Origin: DATAWZ01 sp036266975
Lineage (GTDB): Bacteria > Actinomycetota > Thermoleophilia > Solirubrobacterales > Solirubrobacteraceae
Assembly: GCA_036266975.1 (NCBI GenBank)
Contig: DATAWZ010000071.1
Span: forward strand, 1-28,983
Direction: 5' to 3'
Length of the DNA: 28,983 nt
The first letter of the stretch is position 1; every line of letters begins with the position of its first letter. Shown here one piece after another: positions 21,083 through 27,733 of this stretch. The notes beneath the pieces are model-generated. The model did no database searches. It was given only the letters and a program-made list of their open reading frames with translations, and was not told the DNA's origin. Made by a program: the position numbers and the translations under genes.

Positions 21083-22264
21083 CTACAGCTCGCGCTCGTA
21101 GAGCCGGTAGCGCTTGACGATGCGACCGGTGAGCGCCTCCATCGCGCGGTTCATGGGCTCGTTGACCTCGAGGATCCAGCCGGTCTCCACGCGCTTGATG
21201 CGCCGCCGCTCGCAGGCATCCCAGATGTCGCGGTAGAGCGCCGCCGCGACGCCGGTGTGCTGGTACTCGGGCTTGACCCCGAGCGCGAACACCCGGACCT
21301 CGTCGATGTGAGGCTTGGCGCGCAGCGCCCGCAGCCAGCCGAGCGGCAGCAGGCGACCGTTGACCTTCGAGAGGACCTGGTTGTAGTCGGGCAGGCTCAG
21401 CGAGACGCCGACCACCTCGCCCTCGCGCGTCTCGGCCACCGCGCCGAAGTCCTCGTCGAGGACCGGCGCGAGCTCGGAGGCGTAGTGCTCGAGCTCGTGG
21501 TCGGTGAGCGGCACGAAGCCCCAGTTGCGCTCCCAGGCGGCGTTGTAGATGTCCATGAACGCCTTGACGTCGACGCTGAGCTGGCGCTTGCGCATGCGCC
21601 GCAGGGTGATCCCGTGCTCGGGCTCGAGACGGTCGGCGAGCTCCTCGATGACCGGCAGCATCGAGCCTCGGTCGGCGGTCTGGATCTCCCACTTGTACAG
21701 GTCCATCGCCTTGGTCAGGCCCTGGCCCTCGAGCAGCGGGCGGTAGTAGGGGTGGTGCCAGTTCTCGAGGATCTGCGGCGCGAGCTCGTGGCCCTCCACG
21801 AGCAGGCCGCACTCGTGGTTGGTGGAGAAGTCCAGCGGCCCGAGCATGCGGTCGCGGCCGCGACCGCGCAGCCACCGCTCGGCCGCCCCCAGGAGCGCCG
21901 CCGCGATCGCGGCGTCGTTCTCACATTCCAGGAAGCCGAACATCCCCCACTCGTTGTCCTGGATCTCGTTGAAGCGTCGATCGACCTGGGCGGTGATGCG
22001 CCCGACGGGTGTGCGGCCGCGCCAAGCCAGGAAATACTCGGCCTCGGCGTGCTCGAAGAACGGGTTCTTCGCGCGGTCCAGGTGACGGCGCCGCTCGGAG
22101 ATCAGCGGCGGCACCCAGTTGGCGCTGTCCTCGTAGAGCCGCCACGGGAGCGTGATGAACGCCGACAGCTCGCGCCGTCCGCGCACGGGCCGCACCTCGA
22201 CGTCGGTCGCGACGCGCGTCGCGGGAGTCCGGCCGGTCCGCTGCTCACTGTCGCTACCTGCCAT
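21083..22264 (-). CDS. GNAT-fold N-acetyltransferase-like protein, 393 aa
   Basis: A cytoplasmic protein with two regions. The N-terminal half (about 20-190) contains ITLPWRLYEDSANWVPPLIS, KNPFFEHAEAEYFLAWRGR and GPLDFSTNHECGLLVEG, blocks I associate with the large YghO-like acyltransferase family. The C-terminal half holds a GNAT core: VFALGVKPEYQHTGVAAALY (about 320-340) is the acetyl-CoA binding region, and GWILEVNEPMNRAMEALTG is the last GNAT strand and helix. The start is ATG 22264, set by AAAGGAGG 7 bases upstream; the ATG at 22282 lies before that RBS. It is divergent from the peptidase gene with 63 bases between. The substrate is unknown. Confidence 0.8.
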   Translation of the reverse strand: MAGSDSEQRTGRTPATRVATDVEVRPVRGRRELSAFITLPWRLYEDSANWVPPLISERRRHLDRAKNPFFEHAEAEYFLAWRGRTPVGRITAQVDRRFNEIQDNEWGMFGFLECENDAAIAAALLGAAERWLRGRGRDRMLGPLDFSTNHECGLLVEGHELAPQILENWHHPYYRPLLEGQGLTKAMDLYKWEIQTADRGSMLPVIEELADRLEPEHGITLRRMRKRQLSVDVKAFMDIYNAAWERNWGFVPLTDHELEHYASELAPVLDEDFGAVAETREGEVVGVSLSLPDYNQVLSKVNGRLLPLGWLRALRAKPHIDEVRVFALGVKPEYQHTGVAAALYRDIWDACERRRIKRVETGWILEVNEPMNRAMEALTGRIVKRYRLYEREL

Positions 22265-22271
22265 GACGGTT

Positions 22272-22279
22272 CCTCCTTT
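22272..22279 (-). promoter_or_regulatory. Strong ribosome binding site of the GNAT gene
   Basis: AAAGGAGG on the minus strand, 7 bases before ATG 22264. It decides against the alternative start at 22282. Confidence 0.8.
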
Positions 22280-22327
22280 CACCCGATACCGTCCGACGTC
22301 ACTCTACGCCTCCTTCACTGTTGTTGC

Positions 22328-23515
22328 ATGGACAACCGAGTGGACCGCGAACTTCGTACCGAGCTCGAGGCCCGTCTGCGGGAACTGGCCTCCTTTCCGC
22401 GTCCGTCCGCGTCGGAAGGCGAGCGCCGGGCCGCCGAGCTGATCGCGGGCTGGCTGCGCGAAGACGGCTGCGAGGTGAGCGTCGAATCGGTCCCCGCCCA
22501 CGGCGGCTACTGGTGGCCGCTCGGGCTGCCCAACAGCGTCGCGCTGGTCGCCGCCCTGGCCACCCGGGGGCGGCGTTCGCTGGCCGCCGCGGTCCTCGCC
22601 GCCGCCGCGGCCGCGGCGATCGCCGACGACGTCGGCGGCGGGCGGCTGTGGTTCCGGCGCGTGCTGCCCCGGCGGCGCGCCTGGAACGTGGTGGCCCACG
22701 CCGGGGACCCGGCGGCCGAGCGCACGCTCGTGCTGATCGCCCATCATGACGCCGCCCACAGCGGCCTGGTCTTCCATCCGGGGATCGCGAGCTCGCTGGC
22801 CCGTCGCTTCCCGCGCGCGCACGAACGCTCCACCCAGGCCTTCCCGATCATGTACACGGTCTGGATCGGCCCGGTGCTCATCGGCCTCGGCGCGCTCCTG
22901 GGCCGGCGCTGGCCGCGACGCCTGGGGCTCCTGTTCGCGGCCGGTGCGACCACGGCGATGGCCGACATCGGCCGCTCGGTCGTCGTCCCGGGCGCCAACG
23001 ACAACCTCAGCGCAGTCGTGACCGTGCTCGCCGTCGCGCGCTCGCTCGCCGAGCGGCCGCAGCCCGGGCTGAGCGTATTGCTCCTCTCCAACGGCGCGGA
23101 GGAGTCGTTCATGGAGGGCATGCGGGGGTTCATGGCCGCCCACGGCCACGAGCTCGATCGCGAGCACACCGAGTTCCTGTGCCTGGAATGCCTCGGAGGG
23201 CCCTACCTGCAGCTCATCGAGGGGGAGGGCATGCTGCACATGCGCGACTACTCGCCCGAGCTGCGCGAGGCGGTGGTCGACGCCGCGCGGCGCGCCGGCG
23301 TGGCGATGCGCCGGCGGCTGCGCACGGTGGCCGCCACCGACGGGCTGATCCCGCTGCGCGCCGGCTATCGCGTCGCCACCCTGGCCTCGATCGACTTCAC
23401 CAAGCTCCCGGCCAACTATCACTGGCCCAGCGACGCCCCGGACAACCTGGACTGGAGCACGATCGGCGACGCGATCGCCGTGTGCGAGGAGCTGATCCGC
23501 GGCCCCGGACGATGA
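22328..23515 (+). CDS. M28-family zinc metallopeptidase with membrane insertion
   Basis: A 395-aa aminopeptidase-like protein. The zinc site of family M28 is complete: His139 and Asp141 (LIAHHDAAHSG), bridging Asp225 (PGANDNLSAV), Glu258-Glu259 (NGAEES), Glu287 (LECLGG) and His365 (NYHWPSD). Two features are odd. A hydrophobic Ala-rich segment lies at about 70-100. About 84 residues, including two probable TM helices (about 172-192 and 197-213), separate Asp141 from Asp225, where ordinary M28 enzymes have only about a dozen residues. The enzyme is therefore probably membrane-embedded with its active site on one face. The start is ATG 22328; I see no RBS. It is divergent from the GNAT gene. 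Confidence 0.85.
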   Translation: MDNRVDRELRTELEARLRELASFPRPSASEGERRAAELIAGWLREDGCEVSVESVPAHGGYWWPLGLPNSVALVAALATRGRRSLAAAVLAAAAAAAIADDVGGGRLWFRRVLPRRRAWNVVAHAGDPAAERTLVLIAHHDAAHSGLVFHPGIASSLARRFPRAHERSTQAFPIMYTVWIGPVLIGLGALLGRRWPRRLGLLFAAGATTAMADIGRSVVVPGANDNLSAVVTVLAVARSLAERPQPGLSVLLLSNGAEESFMEGMRGFMAAHGHELDREHTEFLCLECLGGPYLQLIEGEGMLHMRDYSPELREAVVDAARRAGVAMRRRLRTVAATDGLIPLRAGYRVATLASIDFTKLPANYHWPSDAPDNLDWSTIGDAIAVCEELIRGPGR

Positions 23516-23529
23516 GAATCCGAATAACC

Positions 23530-23559
23530 CTGACACGGGCGGAGTCGAGGGGCTACCCT
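23530..23559 (+). promoter_or_regulatory. Candidate promoter of the 145-aa membrane protein gene
   Basis: CTGACA (23530-23535) matches the -35 consensus at five of six positions. It is followed by an 18-base spacer and TACCCT (23554-23559), a TAnnnT box. The start would be near 23566, just before the ATG at 23574. Confidence 0.4.
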
Positions 23560-23573
23560 GTTCCGGAGAGCCG

Positions 23574-24011
23574 ATGGCCATGCATCGTCAGCGCTTCTTC
23601 TTCAACCTCGGGATGGTCGGGGCCGCCACGCTGCTGATCGTCGCCTCGGTCGCCTTTGGGCCGAACGCGATCAAGGGGATCGGCATCGGCATCGGCTCGG
23701 CCGGCGGCGCGCTGTGTCTGTGGTTCATCTCGGCCGCCGTTCACCATCGCCGGCTCGCCGGGCACCCGGTCGTACGCGCCTTCCGGCGCACGATGGGCCT
23801 GTGGACGCTGCTCGCGGCGGCGATGGCCACGGTCGCGGCGTGGGAGGTCATTCAGACGTGCGTGTTCGGGGCGACGCCGATGAAGTGGCTGACGCTCGCC
23901 AACGGCCTGCTGCTCGACGTGCTCGGGTGCGTCGGCCTCGTCGCCCACGAGCTGTGCAGCGAGCGCGTCGTGCACTGCCTCGAGGTCGTGGAGCGCCCGA
24001 CGGCCTACTAG
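23574..24011 (+). CDS. Small four-helix membrane protein, 145 aa
   Basis: Four hydrophobic segments are visible: about 10-28 (LGMVGAATLLIVASVAFG), 33-56 (IKGIGIGIGSAGGALCLWFI), 74-95 (LWTLLAAAMATVAAWEVIQ) and 104-124 (WLTLANGLLLDVLGCVGLVA). Short charged loops and a charged C-terminus follow. It has several Cys (CLW, QTCVFG, LGCVG, ELCSE, VHCLE), which is many for such a protein. I do not recognise a family. GGAGAG lies 3 bases before the ATG. The stop overlaps the end of the convergent gene by four bases. Confidence 0.7.
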   Translation: MAMHRQRFFFNLGMVGAATLLIVASVAFGPNAIKGIGIGIGSAGGALCLWFISAAVHHRRLAGHPVVRAFRRTMGLWTLLAAAMATVAAWEVIQTCVFGATPMKWLTLANGLLLDVLGCVGLVAHELCSERVVHCLEVVERPTAY

Positions 24012-24286
24012 CTCGCCGGGTGGGCCGCGGCCCAGGCGATGATGTTGGCGCTGCCGGAGATCACGGTCCCGTCGGCGAGCTGGAGCACCGGCAGCTTCTC
24101 CTGACCGCTGAGCGCCTTGAGCTCCGGGCGCCGCCCGGTGGTGAGCAGGCCGAACGGCCGGCCCCTGCCGGCGATCACCTTCTCGAACTCGTGCCCGCCG
24201 TCGCGCAGCGCACGCGCCGCCCGCTTGCACGCGTGTGGTGGCGGCCCGTGCTCGTCGATGTGGCAGACGTGGAGGGTGTGAGGCAT
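24008..24286 (-). CDS. Thioredoxin-fold (glutaredoxin/GST N-terminal-like) protein, 92 aa
   Basis: A small cytoplasmic protein with the GST-N/glutaredoxin layout: beta strand TLHVCHID, a helix with CKRAARALRDGGHEFEKV, the cis-Pro segment KLPVLQLADGTVISGSANII (about 63-82) and a final helix AWAAAH. The usual CxxC is replaced by widely spaced Cys8 and Cys20, so classical disulphide exchange is doubtful; glutathione binding or a structural role is possible. The start is the ATG at 24286. An AAAGGA lies 13 bases upstream, farther than usual. Open frame further upstream has no homology-like features. Confidence 0.7.
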   Translation of the reverse strand: MPHTLHVCHIDEHGPPPHACKRAARALRDGGHEFEKVIAGRGRPFGLLTTGRRPELKALSGQEKLPVLQLADGTVISGSANIIAWAAAHPAS

Positions 24287-24303
24287 CGGGGACTCAGAAG
24301 GTC

Positions 24304-24315
24304 CTTTCGCGAAAG
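24304..24315. promoter_or_regulatory. 12-bp perfect palindrome between divergent genes
   Basis: CTTTCGCGAAAG is a perfect palindrome. It lies 17 bases before the leftward start at 24286 and 41 bases before the rightward ATG at 24357. It could be an operator for both genes. Such a short site could also arise by chance. Confidence 0.3.
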
Positions 24316-24356
24316 TCGCGCTCAACCATTCCGGACCCGTGCACGTATACACGAGC

Positions 24357-24533
24357 ATGGTCGGCCTGTCCATCATCGCCGCGGTGCTGCTCGTGCCCTC
24401 CCTCGCGGTCAACGCCCGCCGGCTGCTGCGCGGGCAGCGCGGGGCGGTGACGCCGTGCCTGCTGGCCAAGGAGTGGCAGGAGCGGCAGCTCGCCGAGCGC
24501 GGCGCCGCGCGCTCGGTCAAGGCGCGCCGGTGA
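24357..24533 (+). CDS. Small single-TM protein, 58 aa
   Basis: A short protein beginning MVGLSIIAAVLLVPSLAVNA, one transmembrane helix, followed by a basic, Arg-rich cytoplasmic tail (RRLLRGQRG, WQERQLAERGAARSVKARR). There is no RBS, but TATACA (24346-24351) ends 5 bases before the ATG at 24357, consistent with a leaderless message. A GTG at 24339 would add six residues. Its 3' end overlaps the end of the opposing gene by 17 bases. It is unrecognised and could be a small membrane protein of unknown role. Confidence 0.5.
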   Translation: MVGLSIIAAVLLVPSLAVNARRLLRGQRGAVTPCLLAKEWQERQLAERGAARSVKARR

Positions 24534-24780
24534 GCTCGCCGATCGCCCGCTGCATCTCCTGGGCGAAGATCAGCCGCACCGCCTCGGCCCCGAGCGGTCG
24601 CAGCGCCTCCAGGGCACGCTCGAGCTCCTGCGGCGTGGCCTGCTGGCCGAAGCCTGCGCCGAGCCGGCTGGCGAACGTGCGCACGAGCTCGTCGGCGGCC
24701 TGGGTCAGGCGCCGGCGCACGATCACGCCGGCCGCGGCGGCGATGACCGCGGCGGCGACTCTCGTGCGCAGCGCCAGCAT
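24517..24780 (-). CDS. Small helical protein with N-terminal TM segment, 87 aa
   Basis: The N-terminus (ALRTRVAAAVIAAAAGVIVR) is one hydrophobic helix. The rest is charged helix (LTQAADELVRTFASRLGAGF, QELERALEALRPLGAEAVRL). The ATG lies two bases after the stop of the ferritin-like gene, so they form an operon and may be translationally coupled. I do not recognise a family. A role beside the ferritin-like protein, such as a membrane partner, is only a guess. Confidence 0.6.
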   Translation of the reverse strand: MLALRTRVAAAVIAAAAGVIVRRRLTQAADELVRTFASRLGAGFGQQATPQELERALEALRPLGAEAVRLIFAQEMQRAIGELTGAP

Positions 24781-24782
24781 CG

Positions 24783-25478
24783 TCAGCCGGTGATGAACCC
24801 GGTCGACTTCACGGCCGCCAGCACGGCCGAGGCGGGCAGGCCGCTGTCGAACGGCCCCGGCGCGATGATCGACTGCAGGATCGTCCCGATCGAGCCGGCG
24901 TGACGCGCCTCGACGGTGACGATCGAGGCCGCCGTGAGCAGCACCTTGGGGGACTTGATGTTCGGCGCCTGCCCCAGGTAGGCGTGCACGCCGGTGTTCT
25001 CGAGCGTATACGCCGTCTTCTGGAAGAGGCTCTCGCTGCTCGTCGTCCCCAAGAAGTCGAACTTGGGGGACTTGATCGCCTTCGACCCGAGCGCCGCCTT
25101 CAGCGCCTTGACGTGCTGGTTCTCATCGCGGGTGGTCGTGGTGAGGAACAGCTTGGTCTGCGGGTCGGTGATCGCGCCGCTCGCGGTCGCCTCGTTGTAG
25201 AAGGCCGACTCGAGGTACTCGAGCGTCAGCGCGTAGCGGAGGATCGCCACGTCGCCGGTGCCGAAGGTGGCCGACGGCGGGCGGCTGCCGGCCGCGAACG
25301 CGGACGGGGCGAACGCCGACAGCAGTGCGCCACCGCTCAGCGTCGCGCCGCCGAGCGCCCCGGCCTTGGTCAGGAAGCGCAGGCGCGTGTCGCCTTCGAG
25401 CGCCTCGTGCGCCTCGGCCGCGGTCTCACGGAGCGCGCCGTCGACGTCGATCTCCTCGAGGTTGAACTGTGGGGACAT
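24783..25478 (-). CDS. Exported ferritin-like protein, 231 aa
   Basis: A four-helix-bundle protein of the ferritin-like type (PF13668-like). Probable metal ligands appear in order: Glu87 and Glu90 (LTLEYLESAF), Glu119/His122 (DENQHV), Glu160/His165 (LENTGVHAY) and Glu190/His193 (VEARHAG). A signal-like segment precedes the bundle at 31-62 (RLRFLTKAGALGGATLSG to AFA). It resembles a Tat signal, as folded metal proteins often use, but has Arg-Leu-Arg rather than twin Arg. The unusually long polar N-region (30 residues) is common in this family. GGGAGG lies 7 bases before the ATG at 25478. It may bind iron or manganese outside the cytoplasm; enzymatic function is unknown. Confidence 0.85.
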   Translation of the reverse strand: MSPQFNLEEIDVDGALRETAAEAHEALEGDTRLRFLTKAGALGGATLSGGALLSAFAPSAFAAGSRPPSATFGTGDVAILRYALTLEYLESAFYNEATASGAITDPQTKLFLTTTTRDENQHVKALKAALGSKAIKSPKFDFLGTTSSESLFQKTAYTLENTGVHAYLGQAPNIKSPKVLLTAASIVTVEARHAGSIGTILQSIIAPGPFDSGLPASAVLAAVKSTGFITG

Positions 25479-25560
25479 GGGTGATCCTCCCTCTGGGGGT
25501 CAGGGTCGTTGCTTGGCCGCGAGGTGTGGACTCCCCGCGCGCATTTCCCCTGATTGCGCA

Positions 25561-25579
25561 GATCCGCCTGCGGCGGATC
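25561..25579 (-). terminator. Hairpin downstream of the hydrolase gene
   Basis: GATCCGCC / GGCGGATC form a perfect 8-bp stem with a 3-base loop, starting 14 bases after the hydrolase stop on the minus strand. No T-run follows, so it is either a GC-type terminator or an mRNA 3'-end stabiliser. Confidence 0.5.
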
Positions 25580-25593
25580 ACCCGTTGTGCGAC

Positions 25594-26391
25594 TCAGACG
25601 ACGAAGTCGATGAAGCGGACGACGTCGCCGATGACCTCGTCCCGGTTGGTCTCGTTGAAGACCTCGTGCTTGGCCCCGGGGTAGATCTTGCTCTCGAAGC
25701 GCGTCTGCGAGCCGAGTCGCTCGGCGACCGGCCGGGTGACGTCGAGCGGCGCGAGCGGGTCCTCCTCGCCGTGGATCCACAGCGTCGGCATCGTGAACGT
25801 CGGGCCGGCGGCGATCGTCGCCACCGAGCCGAACAGGGCCTGCAGCGTCTCGCGCTTGAACGGGCCGTGGTAGACGAGCGGGTCGACGGCGTACGCCTCG
25901 CCGACGCTCGGGTCGCGCGAGAGCATCGCCGGGTCGATCGGGATCTCGGGGATCGGGTCCATCGCCAGCAGTCCCTCGAAGCCGGGGTTACCGCCGATCG
26001 CCGGCCCGGAGAGGACCAGCGCTGCGACCTCCTCGCCGTGCTCCTGGGCGTAGCGGGTGGCGATGATGCCGCCCATCGAATGCCCGATCAGCACCATGTT
26101 GAGCCCGGGGTTCTCCCCCTGGGCGAGCTTGACCACCTTGTGCAGGTCGGCAACGACCTCCTCCATGTCGGGCACCAGCGCCGGGTCGCCCTCGGAGCGG
26201 CCGTGGCCGAGATGATCGGGGCCGTAGACCACCGCGCCCTCGTCCACCAGCGCCTGGGCGACGTGCTCGTAGCGGCCGATGTGCTCACCGTAGCCGTGTG
26301 CGATCACCGCGAGGTAGCGGGCGTCGTCGTTGGGCCACTTGCTCACGACGACCTTGCCGCGCGCTCCGTCGATGGTCAGCTCCTCGGGCAT
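25594..26391 (-). CDS. Alpha/beta hydrolase, monoacylglycerol lipase-like
   Basis: A 265-aa serine hydrolase of the Hydrolase_4 / monoacylglycerol lipase group. It has the oxyanion motif AHGYGEHIGRYEHVA (31-45), GPDHLGHGRSEG (57-68), the nucleophile Ser105 in GHSMGG, Asp211 in HGEEDPLAP and His242 in GAKHEV, all in the expected order. It lacks a signal peptide, so it acts in the cytoplasm, probably freeing fatty acids from glycerides or related esters. AGGAG lies 10 bases before the ATG. It is 34 bases downstream of an acyl-CoA dehydrogenase gene on the same strand, so the two likely form a lipid-breakdown operon. Confidence 0.9.
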   Translation of the reverse strand: MPEELTIDGARGKVVVSKWPNDDARYLAVIAHGYGEHIGRYEHVAQALVDEGAVVYGPDHLGHGRSEGDPALVPDMEEVVADLHKVVKLAQGENPGLNMVLIGHSMGGIIATRYAQEHGEEVAALVLSGPAIGGNPGFEGLLAMDPIPEIPIDPAMLSRDPSVGEAYAVDPLVYHGPFKRETLQALFGSVATIAAGPTFTMPTLWIHGEEDPLAPLDVTRPVAERLGSQTRFESKIYPGAKHEVFNETNRDEVIGDVVRFIDFVV

Positions 26392-26425
26392 CGGGATCCT
26401 CTCCTCGCGGGTTGTGGGGAGGCCG

Positions 26426-27574
26426 TCAGACGCCGAGAGAACGCCCGACGATCTCCTTCATGATCTCGGTCGCGCCGCCGTAGATCCGCGTGATGCGCGC
26501 GTCGACGAAGGCGCGGGCGATGGGGTACTCCAGCATGTAGCCGTAGCCGCCGTGGAGCTGCACGCAGCGGTCCACGACGCGCCCCTGAAGCTCGGTGCAC
26601 CACCACTTGGCCATCGCGGCGTCCTGCACGCTGAGCTCGCCGGCGTTCAACGCCGTCACGGCCCGGTCGACGTACGCCTGGCCCATCTCGATCTCGGTGG
26701 CCATCTCGGCCAGCGCGAAGCGCGAGTTCTGGAAGCTGCCGATCGGCTGGCCGAACGCCGTGCGCTCCTTGACGTACTCGAGCGTCCAGTTCAGCGCGGC
26801 GCGGGCCGACGCCAGGCCGGCGACGGCGATCGACAGCCGCTCCTGGGGGAGCATGTCGACCAGGCCGACGAACCCCTCGCCCTCCGTGCCGAGCAGGTTC
26901 TCGCGGGGCACGTGCACGTCGGTGAAGAACAGCTCGGCGGTGTCCTGCGCGTGCATGCCCACCTTGTCCAGGTTGCGGCCGCGCGCGAACCCCTCCATCC
27001 CGCGCTCGATCACCACCAGCGAGATCCCGCGGTGCTTCTTCTTGGGGTCGGTCTTCACCGCGGTGACGATCAGGTCGGCGTTGATGCCGTTGGTGATGAA
27101 CGTCTTCGCGCCGTTGACCGCCCAGCCGCCGTTGCTCTCGACGGCGCTCGTCGTCATCGATGCGAGGTCGGAGCCGATCCCCGGCTCGGTCATGGCGATC
27201 GCGGTGATGTACTCGCCGCTGGCGATCTTCGGCAGCCAGCGCTCGGCCTGCTCCCCGTTGCAGAAGTGCAGGAAGTAGGGCAGGCAGATGTCGTTCTGGA
27301 GGGTGAGGCCGAGCCCGGAGCCCGCCACGCCCGCGTAGGCGATCTCCTCGCTGATCACCTGGTTGAAGCGGAAGTCGTCGATCCCCAGGCCGCCGTGGGC
27401 CTCGGGGACCGCCATCGAGAGCATGCCCTTGCTCGCGGCGAGCTCGAACAGCTCGCGGGGCACGATCCCCTCCTCCTCCCACTGCACGTGGTGCGGGGCG
27501 ACCTCCTCGCCCAGGAAACGGCGCACCGACTCTCGGAAGTCATCGTGCTCGGGCTCGAACAGACCGCGTCGCAT
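26426..27574 (-). CDS. Acyl-CoA dehydrogenase, LCAD/IVD-type active site
   Basis: A 382-aa FAD enzyme of fatty-acid or branched-chain acyl-CoA oxidation, of the usual family length. Motifs are IAMTEPGIGSD (126-136), FITNG (159-163), RTAFGQPIGSFQ (about 265-276), QLHGGYGYMLEYP (about 340-352) and IYGGATEIMKEIVGRSL at the end. The MCAD catalytic Glu position in the last motif is Gly (YGG), so the base is probably Glu245 in PQERL, as in long-chain and isovaleryl-CoA dehydrogenases. The ATG at 27574 has no RBS; TATAGG lies 8 bases upstream, so a very short leader is possible. It heads the operon with the lipase-like hydrolase. Confidence 0.92.
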   Translation of the reverse strand: MRRGLFEPEHDDFRESVRRFLGEEVAPHHVQWEEEGIVPRELFELAASKGMLSMAVPEAHGGLGIDDFRFNQVISEEIAYAGVAGSGLGLTLQNDICLPYFLHFCNGEQAERWLPKIASGEYITAIAMTEPGIGSDLASMTTSAVESNGGWAVNGAKTFITNGINADLIVTAVKTDPKKKHRGISLVVIERGMEGFARGRNLDKVGMHAQDTAELFFTDVHVPRENLLGTEGEGFVGLVDMLPQERLSIAVAGLASARAALNWTLEYVKERTAFGQPIGSFQNSRFALAEMATEIEMGQAYVDRAVTALNAGELSVQDAAMAKWWCTELQGRVVDRCVQLHGGYGYMLEYPIARAFVDARITRIYGGATEIMKEIVGRSLGV

Positions 27575-27590
27575 ACCGGCACCCTATAGG

Positions 27591-27606
27591 CCCCGCGCGC
27601 GCGGGG
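27591..27606. promoter_or_regulatory. 16-bp perfect GC palindrome upstream of the acyl-CoA dehydrogenase
   Basis: CCCCGCGCGCGCGGGG is perfectly palindromic and sits 16 bases upstream of the leftward start. A second inverted repeat, GCGGG-N8-CCCGC, lies at 27641-27658. Either could be a regulator site or a structural element in the divergent promoter region. Confidence 0.35.
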
Positions 27607-27690
27607 TACGGTTCCACCGGGGGGTTTGCGCCCTTCCGAAGCGGGAGATCGGACCCGCGCGTGGAAATAGGGAAAACGTGCCCCGCCGGG

Positions 27691-27696
27691 TAGCAT
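27691..27696 (+). promoter_or_regulatory. Candidate -10 box of the kelch-protein gene
   Basis: TAGCAT fits TAnnnT in a small AT-rich patch (TAGCATTTTC), giving a leader of about 30 bases before the ATG at 27734. GGAAAAC at 27671-27677 lies 13 bases upstream but is not a good -35 match. Confidence 0.3.
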
Positions 27697-27733
27697 TTTC
27701 AGCGCGGCGCATCAATCGACCCCTCAGCTGCCG

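Noticed and set aside
20445..21875. A 476-aa reading of the lipoprotein
   Set aside because: It would place the signal peptide and lipobox in the middle of the protein; the GTG at 21026 restores a normal lipoprotein N-terminus.
21008..23515. An 835-aa reading of the M28 peptidase
   Set aside because: The upstream 440 residues are antisense to the GNAT gene and lack any domain; the peptidase begins at ATG 22328.
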